From the NCBI GenBank assembly GCA_030674875.1, contig JASXSU010000001.1, positions 62,001 to 126,000 on the forward strand: DNA of 64,000 nucleotides, in the 5' to 3' direction. The stretch is from Candidatus Endonucleibacter sp. (ex Gigantidas childressi) (GTDB taxonomy: Bacteria > Pseudomonadota > Gammaproteobacteria > Pseudomonadales > Endozoicomonadaceae). The notes under the pieces are model-generated. The model made no database searches. It saw only the letters and a list, made by a program, of their open reading frames with translations, and was not told the DNA's origin. The position numbers and the translations under genes were made by a program. This document shows, one piece after another, positions 50,089-61,053 of this stretch. Position 1 is the first letter of the stretch. The number at the start of each line of letters is the position of its first letter.

Positions 50089-52557
50089 ATGAAACGATCA
50101 GCAATAAAACTACTGGCTTGGCTCACACTAACATCTATTAGTGGGGTGTGCGTTATCACAGCCAGCACATTTCTTTATCTCAGCCCATCTCTGCCAGCAG
50201 TAGATACGCTAAAAGATGCTCACCTTCAAACACCTCTACGAGTTTATAGTAATGATAATAAACTCATTGCAGAGTTCGGGGAAAAACGCCGAAAACCCAT
50301 ACTCTTTGAAAATGTGCCTGTACAGATGGTTCATGCTTTTATGGCTGCAGAAGACGACCGTTTTTACTCGCACCCTGGAGTCGACCCCATTGGGTTAATT
50401 CGTGCTGCGATACAATTAGTGACCACCGGACGCATTCAGTCTGGTGGCAGCACTATTACTATGCAAGTTGCTAAAAATTTCTTTTTGAGTCACGAAAAGG
50501 TATTTTCGAGAAAATTCAACGAAATTTTATTAGCCCTACAGATTGAGCAAGAACTTTCAAAAAATGAAATATTTGAACTATATCTAAATAAAATATATCT
50601 AGGCAACAGGGCTTACGGAATAGAAGCAGCCGCACAAGTATATTATGAAAAACCTATAAATACTCTGACCCTAGCTCAAATAGCCATGATAGCTGGACTA
50701 CCGAAAGCACCATCCCGCTACAACCCCATAAATGATCCTGATCGGGCTCTTATCCGTCGTGACTGGATTCTTGGTAGAATGAAAGAACTTGGCTACATAT
50801 CTGAAATAAACTATGCAGATGCAGTATTCCAGCCTGTTACTGCAAAATATCATAGCACCAAAATTGACCTTCATGCTCCATATGTTGCCGAAATGGTTCG
50901 CCAGGAAATGGTCGAACGCTTTGGTACAGAAGCCTATACCGAAGGTTTCCGAGTTTACACCAGTATTCAAAGCGACCTTCAGGAAGCTGCTAACACATCT
51001 ATTGAAAACGGCCTAATGGCCTACAACGAACGTCATGGCTACACAGGGCCTGTCAGCAACCTTAATGAGCAGGGGGCCACAACTGAAATTGACTGGCAGG
51101 AAGCTCTAAACAAAAGTGACTCTGTAAGGCTTCTACACCCCGCTGTGGTAACGGAGATTGAAGAGCAGAAGGTTCATATATTGCTAAAAAATAATCAACT
51201 TAGTCAAATTGAATGGGATAACCTCAACTGGGCCAAAAAATTTATAAATACCAATGCCTTTGGCTTTGATCCAAAAAACGCATCTGAAATCCTTACAACC
51301 GGTGACTTGATATGGGTGAGAGAAAGCCCAGACGGACGCTATAGGCTAGCTCAGGAGCCAACTGCGCAATCCTCATTGATATCCATCAAACCTAACGATG
51401 GTGCGATTCTAGCTCTTGTTGGCGGCTTTAACTTTTATGACAGTATGTATAACCGAGCTACACAAGCAGTTCGTCAAGCCGGCTCAGCATTTAAACCTTT
51501 TGTCTATTCGGCGGCACTAGCCAACGGCATGACCGCAGCCACCATCATCAATGATGCTCCTGTTGTGTTCAATAATGACATGGAGGATGCTTGGCGACCC
51601 AATAACGACAATATGCGTTTTAATGGCCCAATGAGACTACGTGAAGGCCTCTACCGTTCTCGTAACCTTGTATCCATACGAGTTCTCCGCCAGACAGGAA
51701 TTAGCAAAACAATTGATTATTTAACAAGCCTTGGATTTCAAGAAGAAACTCTGAGTAAAAACCTATCACTGGCTCTGGGCAATGTATCAATGACGCCAAT
51801 CGACCTCGCAAAAGGTTATGCCTCCCTTGCCAATGGAGGATATCAAGTAGAGCCTTATTTAATAGAGCGCATTGAGGTGATGGATGACATAGTATTCAAG
51901 GCTGAGCCAGCAACCATCTGTAGAAACTGTGGTCCAGAAAATAAAAGACTAAACCAGCCACCCCAGTCAGCTATATCCCCTGACGAAGAAATACTTCCAT
52001 TAGACATACTCTCCCACACTATCGACCTTAGCTCTGAAAAACCTTCCAATGCAGCTTCTCAAGCAAAACAGGTTATGGATCCTAGGCTAAATTACATTGT
52101 TAATGATATATTAAATGATGTTATTTGGAAGGGTACTGGCCGTCGGGCAAAGAAGCTAAACAGACACGACATTGGTGGCAAAACCGGAACCACCAACGAT
52201 AACAAAGACGCATGGTTTGTTGGTTTCAATCCAGATATTTTGGCCATTGTTTGGGTAGGCATGGACAACTATTCTACACTAGGAACCTGGGAATATGGTG
52301 CCAACGCAGCTCTCCCCATCTGGCTAGAATATATGCAGACCGCGTTAAATGGACAACCTGAACGCACGCTACCACAACCTGAAGGATTGGCAACCCTGAA
52401 GATCAACCCAAAAACAGGAAAACCGGCCAGACAAAGCGATAATGATGCCATCTTTGAAATTTTCAGAAAAGAACTAGCTCCTAAAGCAACAGACGAAGAA
52501 AGCAGACCTACTCTCGATAATATTGAGCAGCCTCCATCACCAAAAGAGTTGTTCTAA
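50089..52557 (+). CDS. mrcA: Penicillin-binding protein 1A
   Basis: This bifunctional class A penicillin-binding protein polymerises and cross-links peptidoglycan at the inner membrane. The 822 residues have a membrane anchor (about 9-31), a glycosyltransferase domain (about 55-230; catalytic Glu88 in AAEDDRFYSHPGVDP, and GGSTITMQVAKNFF), an OB-like insert, and a transpeptidase domain with S-x-x-K (GSAFKPF), SRN and KTGT motifs. It starts at ATG 50089 after AGAGGAAG. It is divergent from pilM, the classic ponA-pil arrangement, though 1.6 kb now separates them. Confidence 0.96.
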   Translation: MKRSAIKLLAWLTLTSISGVCVITASTFLYLSPSLPAVDTLKDAHLQTPLRVYSNDNKLIAEFGEKRRKPILFENVPVQMVHAFMAAEDDRFYSHPGVDPIGLIRAAIQLVTTGRIQSGGSTITMQVAKNFFLSHEKVFSRKFNEILLALQIEQELSKNEIFELYLNKIYLGNRAYGIEAAAQVYYEKPINTLTLAQIAMIAGLPKAPSRYNPINDPDRALIRRDWILGRMKELGYISEINYADAVFQPVTAKYHSTKIDLHAPYVAEMVRQEMVERFGTEAYTEGFRVYTSIQSDLQEAANTSIENGLMAYNERHGYTGPVSNLNEQGATTEIDWQEALNKSDSVRLLHPAVVTEIEEQKVHILLKNNQLSQIEWDNLNWAKKFINTNAFGFDPKNASEILTTGDLIWVRESPDGRYRLAQEPTAQSSLISIKPNDGAILALVGGFNFYDSMYNRATQAVRQAGSAFKPFVYSAALANGMTAATIINDAPVVFNNDMEDAWRPNNDNMRFNGPMRLREGLYRSRNLVSIRVLRQTGISKTIDYLTSLGFQEETLSKNLSLALGNVSMTPIDLAKGYASLANGGYQVEPYLIERIEVMDDIVFKAEPATICRNCGPENKRLNQPPQSAISPDEEILPLDILSHTIDLSSEKPSNAASQAKQVMDPRLNYIVNDILNDVIWKGTGRRAKKLNRHDIGGKTGTTNDNKDAWFVGFNPDILAIVWVGMDNYSTLGTWEYGANAALPIWLEYMQTALNGQPERTLPQPEGLATLKINPKTGKPARQSDNDAIFEIFRKELAPKATDEESRPTLDNIEQPPSPKELF

Positions 52558-52639
52558 AAATACTCTCTAACAAAATCAAAAGAAACACATGATAAAATTA
52601 CTATGGATATATCCTTCAACTAAGGCCCCACCAACAGCT

Positions 52640-52701
52640 ACACCTACCCCTTGAAAGCATGAGGTTGTTGGCTCCTCTCACCATCAATTGTACAGGGTAT
52701 A
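52640..52701. repeat. Class A repeat, short copy after mrcA
   Basis: It reads ACACCTACCCCTTGAAAGCA, TGAGGTTGTTGGCTCCTCTC and ACCATCAATTGTACAGGGTA, then TA. It is 62 bp with the central hairpin deleted. Confidence 0.65.
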
Positions 52702-52895
52702 TGTTCGATACTTGTGTTTTTTCCAGCTATTGATAGACAATGATAGATACTAAAAATACAATCAATATTACCTCAAGACCACAACAAACATAAACGACGT
52801 TTTCTTCATATTTGTATCAAGCCGAAAGCAAGGAAAAGAACAGACAACACTCTTCTTCGTCAACCCTAACCAATCAAGAGATTAAAACCCCATAA

Positions 52896-54569
52896 ATGAA
52901 TACCAGCAGACTCAAACTAAAAACTATACGATTCACTATAATTCTTGTATATACCATTATCTCCTCTGTATCCGCAGATAACACGCACACAGATGACACT
53001 ACAGATCCTATTCATATGCTTGAGCACCAAGTAGCCGAGACCAACAAAGAACTTGCTGAGATAGTGAGGTCTGAAGCCAAAAGCACCACTAAACACAAAT
53101 CAGTCCTTCACTTCCAAATGCTCAGTAAAAATGAAGAAATCAGAGAATTAATTGACCAAGCAATAAATAGCGGAGTATATGACCGTACCTTCATCGTCAA
53201 GCAAATAAATCAGCAACTAACGTTCAATACAGTAGAAATAAAATATCTAACCGACCAAACCATGAAGCTATCTTCTGACATCGAATCTGCAAACAAAGAA
53301 GATAAATTTTCAATATTAAACGACTTCAGCAATACGACAACGCTATTGAACAAAATGTACAAAGATCAACACCAGAACACAAGCTGGTCAGATGAGCTCA
53401 ATATGAGTCAATCTAAAGCTCGCCTAATTATCAATAAAAGAAATATAAACTCACGAATAAAGCAACTCACCTTTAACGTGGAATATTTACAACAACAACT
53501 GAGAGCAAATAAAAAGCAATTGAGTATTGCCCCAGAGTTGGAAAAAGCAGCAATTCAACTCCAGCTCCTTATTACACAACGTAAAATAGAAATTACAACA
53601 TCAAGCCTACACTTAGTTATTCCTCTAGCCGAAGAGATCGGCCTACCGACAACGGAACATAAACGCCTTTATTTTGAGGCCACAGGCCGCATTACTCAAG
53701 ACCTACTGCACCCAGATGTGTTTTTTTCAGTTATAAACTCTTGGTCAAATACGGCTTGGGACTGGCTATTAGAGAAAGCACCACAACTTATTTTCCAGTT
53801 CATAATCTTCTTCCTTATTTTGCTAGCCACTAAAAAAACCACTATTCTTACGCGCCACATCGTAAAACGTCTAGCAGCACACAATAAGCTTACGCTCACA
53901 CTACTAACGCAAGATTTTTTTATTTCTATGTCAGGGAAAGTGATTTGGCTGATAGGCACCCTTATTGCCCTATCACAGCTTGGCATCAATCTTACCCCTA
54001 TTTTGACAGGTTTCGGCATAGCTGGCGTAATAATCGGTTTCGCATTACAAGATACACTCTCTAACTTCGCAGCTGGAATAATGCTACTGATATACAAGCC
54101 TTTTGATGTTAGTGATTTAGTTGTAGCTGGAAGCGTAGAAGGTAGGGTTAACAATATGAGCTTAGTCAACACCACAATCAAAACAATTGATAACCAATTC
54201 ATTATTGTGCCTAACGGCAAAATATGGGGCGATGTGATTAAAAATGTGACGCACGAAAAGGTTCGTCGCATAGACATGGTCTTTGGTGTGAGCTACAGCG
54301 ATGATATTGAGTTTGTTGAAAAAATACTGGCAGATATTATCTCTAGCCATCCCTCCGTACTATCCACACCCGCCCCCATCATTAAACTGCATGTCTTAAA
54401 CAGTTCATCTTTGGACTTTGCCGTCAGACCTTGGGTAAAAACACAAAATTATTGGGAGGTGTATTGGGATGTGACCCGTGAGGTCAAGATCCGCTTTGAT
54501 AAAGAAGGCATATCCATCCCCTTCCCCCAAAGAGACGTGCATCTACACCCTTCATCATTAAAGGCATGA
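52896..54569 (+). CDS. MscS-family mechanosensitive channel with long periplasmic N-terminal region
   Basis: It is probably a tension-gated channel in the inner membrane. The 557 residues begin with a signal peptide (MNTSRLKLKTIRFTIILVYT, about 1-27), then a mostly helical, Gln/Lys-rich region (about 40-270) with coiled-coil character. Two or three membrane helices follow (about 295-400), including the pore-lining segment GFGIAGVIIGFALQDTLSNF. The MscS beta domain follows, with YKPFDVSDLVVAGSVEGRVN and VPNGKIWGDVIKN. The last codons (PSSLKA, stop) lie inside a palindromic repeat, so the original C-terminus may have been altered. Confidence 0.9.
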   Translation: MNTSRLKLKTIRFTIILVYTIISSVSADNTHTDDTTDPIHMLEHQVAETNKELAEIVRSEAKSTTKHKSVLHFQMLSKNEEIRELIDQAINSGVYDRTFIVKQINQQLTFNTVEIKYLTDQTMKLSSDIESANKEDKFSILNDFSNTTTLLNKMYKDQHQNTSWSDELNMSQSKARLIINKRNINSRIKQLTFNVEYLQQQLRANKKQLSIAPELEKAAIQLQLLITQRKIEITTSSLHLVIPLAEEIGLPTTEHKRLYFEATGRITQDLLHPDVFFSVINSWSNTAWDWLLEKAPQLIFQFIIFFLILLATKKTTILTRHIVKRLAAHNKLTLTLLTQDFFISMSGKVIWLIGTLIALSQLGINLTPILTGFGIAGVIIGFALQDTLSNFAAGIMLLIYKPFDVSDLVVAGSVEGRVNNMSLVNTTIKTIDNQFIIVPNGKIWGDVIKNVTHEKVRRIDMVFGVSYSDDIEFVEKILADIISSHPSVLSTPAPIIKLHVLNSSSLDFAVRPWVKTQNYWEVYWDVTREVKIRFDKEGISIPFPQRDVHLHPSSLKA

Positions 54570-54670
54570 GTAAACGCCAAACGAGCGAAGCCCATGAGCC
54601 TACGAGTAGTAAGTAATTGGGGTTAGCGAGCGCAGCCAACAACGTAGCAGATTGAAAGGCTACGGCCATA
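54544..54670. repeat. Palindromic repeat, class A/B hybrid, overlapping the channel gene's 3' end
   Basis: The left part (CACCCTTCATCATTAAAGGC) resembles a class A end and the right part (GTAGCAGATTGAAAGGCTAC, GGCCATA) a class B end. The core is near-consensus: AAACGAGCGAAGCCCATGAG, CCTACGAGTAGTAAG, GTTAGCGAGCGCAGCCAACA. Confidence 0.75.
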
Positions 54671-54710
54671 GAGCGACGCTAGCAACATGAACTGTCGATT
54701 CAAATCCACA

Positions 54711-56876
54711 TTATTGACCAAGGTTGGCAAGAGTTAACAGCAATTTCTCCTGCGCGTTTCTTCTCCGCTTACCTCTGGCTACTGCATTCTGAATATAGCT
54801 ACCATCGCTTTTAAGCTGCCAACTGTTGACATTATCGGAAAGATAGAGATCGAGCTCCTTTTTTATTCGACTAACTAATTTGATATTTTCTATGGGGAAG
54901 CATATTTCTATGCGCATATCCAAGTTGCGATCCATACCATCAGCACTTGAGCAATAGATCAATGGATTAGTATTATTCACAAAATAAAAGACTCTGGTAT
55001 GCTCAAGAAATCTACCCACGATAGAACGAACTGTAATATTTTCAGAGAGTCCCTGAATGCCAGGTTTCAAACAGCAGATAGTTCGGATAATTAGGTCTAC
55101 TTTTACGCCAGCCTGAGAAGCTTTGTAGAGAGCTTTTATTAGATGATACTCGGTCAATGAGTTAATCTTTATAATAATGTGAGCAGGAATACCCTCTTTA
55201 GCATGAGCCGCCTCCTGATTTATAAGATCTATCAAGCCTTTTTTGAGAGTGAAAGGTGCATGAAATAGCTTGCGTACTCTTACCGCCCGCCCCATTCCTG
55301 TCAACTGCTGAAATAGTTTACGAACATCATTAGTAATATCCTGATCACAGGTAAGAAAACTGTAATCAGTATAAAGCCGTGCATTTATCGCATGATAATT
55401 GCCGGTCCCGAGATGAGCATAACGACGAATTTGCCGGCCTTCTCGGCGAACAATCAACATCATTTTTGCATGAGTCTTATAACCCACAACCCCATAAACA
55501 ACAGTAGCACCAGCATCTTGAAGACGTTTAGCTAGGTCAAGGTTTTCCTCCTCATCAAAGCGGGCTCTTATTTCAACAACAACAGTTACCTCCTTACCGT
55601 TACGGGCAGCATCAACCAGCGCACCAACCATTTTAGACAAAGCACCAGTGCGATATAGTGTTTGACGTATAGCCAATACGTTTGGGTCTTTGGCAGCTTG
55701 GCGCAGCATATCGACAACAGGTGTGAATGATTCAAACGGATGAAGTAACAGCACATCTCCTTTAGAGACAACATCCATTACACTGTAGTGTTCTTTTATA
55801 TTTTTTTTCATACTTTTCGGAAAGCTAGGAGTAAATGGCTGGAAGGTCAATTCAGGATTACTTGAGCTATCGCAAATAGACATTATCCGAGCTAAGCTGA
55901 CCGGGCCATTAACTTGATAGAGCTCATCTTCACTGAGGCCAAACTCATTAAGTAGAAAATCAATTAAAGGTCGAGGGCAGGTATCAACAACCTCTAGACG
56001 CACAGCTTTACCATAGCGCCGGGAAAGAAGCTCCCCCTGTAATGCTTTTGCCAAATCCTCGACTTTATCTTCAAGGTAAAGATCACTATTCCTTGTTAAC
56101 CGGAATTGATAGCAGCCTTTTATTTCCATACCCGGAAATAAGTCCTGCGCATGCTTATGGATAATGGATGATAAAAATATGTAGTTTTCTCCATCTACAC
56201 CACAGATCTCATTGGGTAAACGAACTATTCTAGGTAATGAGCGAGGTACAGGAATAATGGCCATACCAGTTTCCCGCCCAAAGGCATCTCGTCCTTCTAA
56301 AGAAACAATAAAACACATGAGTTTATTGGCAAGACGGGGAAATGGGTGGGCAGGGTCAAGGCCGATAGGGCTGACAATAGGCATGATTTCGCTATAAAAA
56401 AATCTCTTAATCCATGCTCCCTGCCTGTCACTTAGCTCTTTGCGCTTCAGGAAGCGGATACCTTGACTGTTGAGAGCAGGTAGAAGTACTTCATTAAAAG
56501 TCTGATACTGTTTCTGAACTTGCTCTTTGGTGACTTTGCTGATTTCCTTGAGGACAGCTTTAGGCCCCATACCATCAAGCTTGATATCTTCACGGGAGAA
56601 CTCAACCTGCTGCATTAATCCGGCAACACGAATTTCAAAAAATTCATCCATATTGGAACTAAAAATCAGTAAAAATCTTAATCGTTCCAGTAATGGGGTC
56701 TCTTCTTTTGCTGCTTGCTCCAATACTCGTATATTAAACTTAAGGTGACTTAGCTCTCGATTATTGTAGTACTCATGACTGCCGTAGTCAGAGAGGACTG
56801 GTATCTTTGGTGCAATGGTCTGCGTAACAAGCCCGCTGTTGGTTGGTGGAGTTTTCGTCTTATTTGAGCTATCCAT
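54711..56876 (-). CDS. ppk: Polyphosphate kinase 1
   Basis: It reversibly makes inorganic polyphosphate from ATP. The 721 residues have the four PPK1 domains: N-terminal (HLKFNIRVLEQAAKEETPLL near 39), head, and two catalytic phospholipase-D-like domains. YGVVGYKTHAKMMLIVRREG and RRYAHLGTGNYHAINARLYT carry the histidines implicated in autophosphorylation. It is followed upstream by hemB on the same strand, an order seen in pseudomonads. No ppx is present in the window. Confidence 0.95.
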   Translation of the reverse strand: MDSSNKTKTPPTNSGLVTQTIAPKIPVLSDYGSHEYYNNRELSHLKFNIRVLEQAAKEETPLLERLRFLLIFSSNMDEFFEIRVAGLMQQVEFSREDIKLDGMGPKAVLKEISKVTKEQVQKQYQTFNEVLLPALNSQGIRFLKRKELSDRQGAWIKRFFYSEIMPIVSPIGLDPAHPFPRLANKLMCFIVSLEGRDAFGRETGMAIIPVPRSLPRIVRLPNEICGVDGENYIFLSSIIHKHAQDLFPGMEIKGCYQFRLTRNSDLYLEDKVEDLAKALQGELLSRRYGKAVRLEVVDTCPRPLIDFLLNEFGLSEDELYQVNGPVSLARIMSICDSSSNPELTFQPFTPSFPKSMKKNIKEHYSVMDVVSKGDVLLLHPFESFTPVVDMLRQAAKDPNVLAIRQTLYRTGALSKMVGALVDAARNGKEVTVVVEIRARFDEEENLDLAKRLQDAGATVVYGVVGYKTHAKMMLIVRREGRQIRRYAHLGTGNYHAINARLYTDYSFLTCDQDITNDVRKLFQQLTGMGRAVRVRKLFHAPFTLKKGLIDLINQEAAHAKEGIPAHIIIKINSLTEYHLIKALYKASQAGVKVDLIIRTICCLKPGIQGLSENITVRSIVGRFLEHTRVFYFVNNTNPLIYCSSADGMDRNLDMRIEICFPIENIKLVSRIKKELDLYLSDNVNSWQLKSDGSYIQNAVARGKRRRNAQEKLLLTLANLGQ

Positions 56877-57374
56877 ATAACCTCATACAGCGTTTGTTTA
56901 TGACCGAGGCCAGGTCCACCTGGCACGACTCTGTTTAACTTGGTATTATTATGTTAAACAATTCTCCCTAACCTTAAACGTACTTGTTTATGCCCAAAGT
57001 AATTTTCAGATAGTAAACGACATTAGAACGACGTTAAATAAATATAGTTACCTAAACTACTGAAATGAGTGCAGCCAACACTACCGCATTTCAAAATACA
57101 ATGGATATACAAAAACAAAGCGTAAATCTCAACGAGAATCTCTCATTTTAACAGATCAAGCCACAATGAGTTATTGTTTTATGTAAAGGTGCAAGATTTG
57201 AGCAAGGCGCACTCTTTTGTGAGCGCATCCCCATTCTCTTTGGAAGCGAGAGTAGAAGGCAAACAAAGCCTCATCAATATACGAGCAGTAGGTGATTCTG
57301 GATCAGTGATAGCAACAAATAACCTCTCAACACAACCATCACTTGGGATGACCACCTCATAACTAAGAACCTAT
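56877..57374. other. 498-bp stretch between ppk and hemB
   Basis: A degenerate repeat-family trace lies at about 57245-57345 (GTAGAAGGCAAACAAAGCCT, GAGCAGTAGGTGATTCTGGA, AACAAATAACCTCTCAACAC). No gene is recognised. The ppk promoter should lie in the first 150 bp on the minus strand. Confidence 0.45.
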
Positions 57375-58394
<1,020 letters not shown>

Positions 58395-58459
58395 TTAAAG
58401 TAAAATATTTTTCAATAATAAGTGTATGTGGCACACTACTCATTCCCTTTTTAAAGCTA

Positions 58460-58562
58460 AAGGTTATTGACTGCTCTCACTCATCCCAATCATCTACTAC
58501 TACTTGCAGGATTATGAAACTTAGCTCGCTTGTCGCCTATCCACAATACTCTAACTGGTATA
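58460..58562. repeat. Class A palindromic repeat upstream of hemB
   Basis: It reads AAGGTTATTGACTGCTCTCA, CTCATCCCAATCATCTACTA, TAGCTCGCTTGTCGCCTATC and ends ACTCTAACTGGTATA. The left terminal arm is mostly lost. It lies between divergent hemB and the TVP38-family gene. Confidence 0.75.
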
Positions 58563-58625
58563 GGTACACTTTTATAAAATATCAATCCATACAATATAAA
58601 AATGGAATGACTATAAGGGAAACAG

Positions 58626-59306
58626 ATGATTAAAATCAAATTATTTTTATTAGCTCTTGTACTGGCAGGCATTTCAGCTTTTTATTTTTTGGGTGGGACA
58701 GAGTACCTTTCTCCTGTTTTTTTTAAGTCACTCTACAGCAGCAACCCAATTCTCACTGCGGCATTGTTTTTTGTTGTTTATATTATGGTGACGGGACTTT
58801 CTCTACCAGGAGCTGCAATTTTAACATTAGCTGGTGGCGCTATATTGGGTTTCCTCCCGGCGTTTTTGCTAATTTCATTTGCTAGCACTATAGGTGCTAC
58901 CCTAGCTTTTCTGTTGTCAAGAACACTGCTTAGAGGCTGGGTACAGAAGAGATTTTCCACATATATGGTAACAATAAACAAGGGGATGATCGAAGATGGC
59001 GCTTTTTATCTATTTACCCTTAGATTGATCCCTGTGATTCCTTTTTTTGTCATAAACCTTGTAATGGGGTTAATGGAGATAAAAGTATGGACATTTTACT
59101 GGGTAAGCCAGCTGGGTATGTTGCTGGGGACTGCTGTGTATATTAATGCAGGGGTACAGATTGGCCAAATAGAAGAATTGTCTGCTACCGCTATTCTTAC
59201 ACCAAAATTAGTAGCGGCATTTGTATTATTGGGTGTATTTCCACTCTTTGTCCGCAAGGGCGTTAAGTTCTGGAAATCTAGACGACAAGTAAAAATTGAA
59301 AGCTGA
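58626..59306 (+). CDS. TVP38/TMEM64-family (DedA-like VTT domain) membrane protein
   Basis: This integral inner-membrane protein has 226 residues and about five hydrophobic segments (5-22, 39-62, 66-90, 120-145, 192-210). The VTT/SNARE-associated signature is visible as LPGAAILTLAGGAILGFLPA (57-76), with ISFASTIGATLAFLLSR, and later FTLRLIPVIPFFVINLVMGL. Members of the wider DedA/VTT superfamily have been linked to lipid scrambling and envelope homeostasis; the substrate here is unknown. AAGGGA precedes the ATG. It is monocistronic. Confidence 0.88.
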   Translation: MIKIKLFLLALVLAGISAFYFLGGTEYLSPVFFKSLYSSNPILTAALFFVVYIMVTGLSLPGAAILTLAGGAILGFLPAFLLISFASTIGATLAFLLSRTLLRGWVQKRFSTYMVTINKGMIEDGAFYLFTLRLIPVIPFFVINLVMGLMEIKVWTFYWVSQLGMLLGTAVYINAGVQIGQIEELSATAILTPKLVAAFVLLGVFPLFVRKGVKFWKSRRQVKIES

Positions 59307-59422
59307 CCATTCTACGCTTTAAGGGCATGCTATAAATAATCCTTTGCCTAAAGAATAACCCCATTCATACCCATTCCTCTATCTTCAAATACAGGCATAC
59401 ACTAATACTGAGAGTCACGAGA

Positions 59423-60313
59423 TCAATCATCAGCATCGTCCTTTTTGCGCTTAGCTCTGGGGTGCGCTTTGTCGTAAATATTCGCTAGGTGCTGAAAATC
59501 TAAATGCGTATATATTTGTGTTGTTGATATATCACTGTGCCCTAACAATTCCTGAACAGCCCTTAAGTCACCACTAGACTCTAATATATGACTAGCAACT
59601 GAATGCCTTAGCATGTGAGGGTGCAAGTGTACAGGAAGCCCTTTTTCTCTGGCAAATTGATCAATTCTCTTTTGAGTTTGCCGGGCACCTATTCGCTTGC
59701 CTGTTCTAGAAATGAAAAAAGCATTCTCATTATTTGCTGCTAGCTCGACTCTTACTATAAGCCATTGTTCGAGAGCCTGTTGTGCTTTTTGCCCCACAGG
59801 AAGAATTCTTTCCTTGTTACCTTTACCAAGCACCCTGACTTGCTTTAGGCCGTTAGAGAAGCTATCAATATTCAGCTTTATCAATTCTGACAATCGCAAC
59901 CCCGAAGAGTAAAGCAGCTCTAACATAGCTAAATCTCTAATCTTTAATGGTGCCACTTCAGTGTTCTGAAGTAGAGCGCTAACTTGATCTGCATCTAAAG
60001 TGGAAGGGAGTTTTTTTGATGACTTAGGCGCTGAAATACCAAGAGAGGGGTCTGCTTTAATAATTCCATTTCTTACTAAGTGGCGGAACAAACTGCGCAC
60101 AGACGAGAGTAGTCGCTGAAGGCTGCGACCAGATAGGCCGTTATAGTGCAATTGAGCCAGCCAACGTTTAACATGCTTGCCGGTAGCATCAGACCAGCCT
60201 GACAGATCCTTGTCTGCTAGTTGTATTATTTTTTTCAAGTCTCGCTTGTAGGCGGCAATAGTATGTGAGGAACTTTGCTTTTCATACTGCAGGTAGTGCA
60301 GAAAATCACTCAC
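59423..60313 (-). CDS. xerC: Site-specific tyrosine recombinase XerC
   Basis: With XerD it resolves chromosome dimers at dif. The 296 residues have an N-terminal SAM-like DNA-binding domain (about 1-90) and a catalytic domain. Catalytic residues are visible: Arg in SSGLRLSELI, His and Arg in HPHMLRHSVASHIL, His in LLGHSDISTTQIYTH, and the nucleophile Tyr in the last. Position after dapF and DUF484 identifies XerC rather than XerD. Confidence 0.93.
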   Translation of the reverse strand: MSDFLHYLQYEKQSSSHTIAAYKRDLKKIIQLADKDLSGWSDATGKHVKRWLAQLHYNGLSGRSLQRLLSSVRSLFRHLVRNGIIKADPSLGISAPKSSKKLPSTLDADQVSALLQNTEVAPLKIRDLAMLELLYSSGLRLSELIKLNIDSFSNGLKQVRVLGKGNKERILPVGQKAQQALEQWLIVRVELAANNENAFFISRTGKRIGARQTQKRIDQFAREKGLPVHLHPHMLRHSVASHILESSGDLRAVQELLGHSDISTTQIYTHLDFQHLANIYDKAHPRAKRKKDDADD

Positions 60314-60330
60314 ATCACGCCATAACTTGC

Positions 60331-61053
60331 TTATTTTTTCTTCTTTGATGACAATTTCTTTTTGTTAGATAGGTGAATTAAATGCACAAAATGCCTACAG
60401 AGCATATCACCAATATAACTAATAAACAGTACACCCACTTTATCTTTGAACTGTTTTTTATCACTACTTCCAAGTACAAGAATACCAATGCATTCAGGAA
60501 AGTTAAGCGGCGCAACGGCAAGATACTTAATTTGTTCTGCATTCTTGCCAAATAAGAATCGTGTTTGTTTTTCGTCCAATCTCCCGCAGAATACAGTCTT
60601 GTCTGATAATATTGTGCCAAGTACTGACTCGGCAATATCTCTGGACTCAATGCGTACTGGTAACTCTTTGGGCTGGTCGGAAAAAAGAATCAGTTTATGG
60701 AACTCAATATTAAAATCATGATTAAGGCTATCGTTTACAGCTTCTAGAGCCTGATCTATATCTCGGCTTTCCAACAGTGAAAGTGTTAGTTTACGAATAC
60801 TTGTAAAATTGCGATCATTATTTTTACCATTACTAATTAATAGCTTGAGGTTATCTTGAAGCTTTGCGTCCCTATCCCGAAAAATTTCCAGTTGTCGCTC
60901 CACTAGAGAAAGAGCAGAACCTCGCTTATGTGGTATTTTTAACTGTTCCAGCAGATTATCCCGACCCACAAAAAAATCAGGATGAAGCAATAAAAAATCT
61001 TCAACCTTCTTCACACTTAAGCTAGATTCTGGTTCGGTAATGCTGTTACTCAT
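60331..61053 (-). CDS. DUF484 family protein
   Basis: The 240-residue protein belongs to the DUF484 family always found between dapF and xerC in gammaproteobacteria. The N-terminal part has VEDFLLLHPDFFVGRDNLLE (16-35) and a helix with SLVERQLEIFRDRD. The second half (about 85-225) has a GAF-like pattern. The C-terminus is a Lys/Ser-rich tail. The function is unknown. The ATG overlaps the dapF stop by 4 bp. Confidence 0.9.
   Translation of the reverse strand: MSNSITEPESSLSVKKVEDFLLLHPDFFVGRDNLLEQLKIPHKRGSALSLVERQLEIFRDRDAKLQDNLKLLISNGKNNDRNFTSIRKLTLSLLESRDIDQALEAVNDSLNHDFNIEFHKLILFSDQPKELPVRIESRDIAESVLGTILSDKTVFCGRLDEKQTRFLFGKNAEQIKYLAVAPLNFPECIGILVLGSSDKKQFKDKVGVLFISYIGDMLCRHFVHLIHLSNKKKLSSKKKK

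Noticed and set aside
53696-54277. Long minus-strand open frame of 193 codons
   Set aside because: It lies entirely antisense to the intact MscS-family channel gene, whose motifs are clear; no ribosome-binding site or family match.
57174-57362. 62-codon plus-strand frame between ppk and hemB
   Set aside because: Its second half covers a degenerate repeat copy; no homology or ribosome-binding site.
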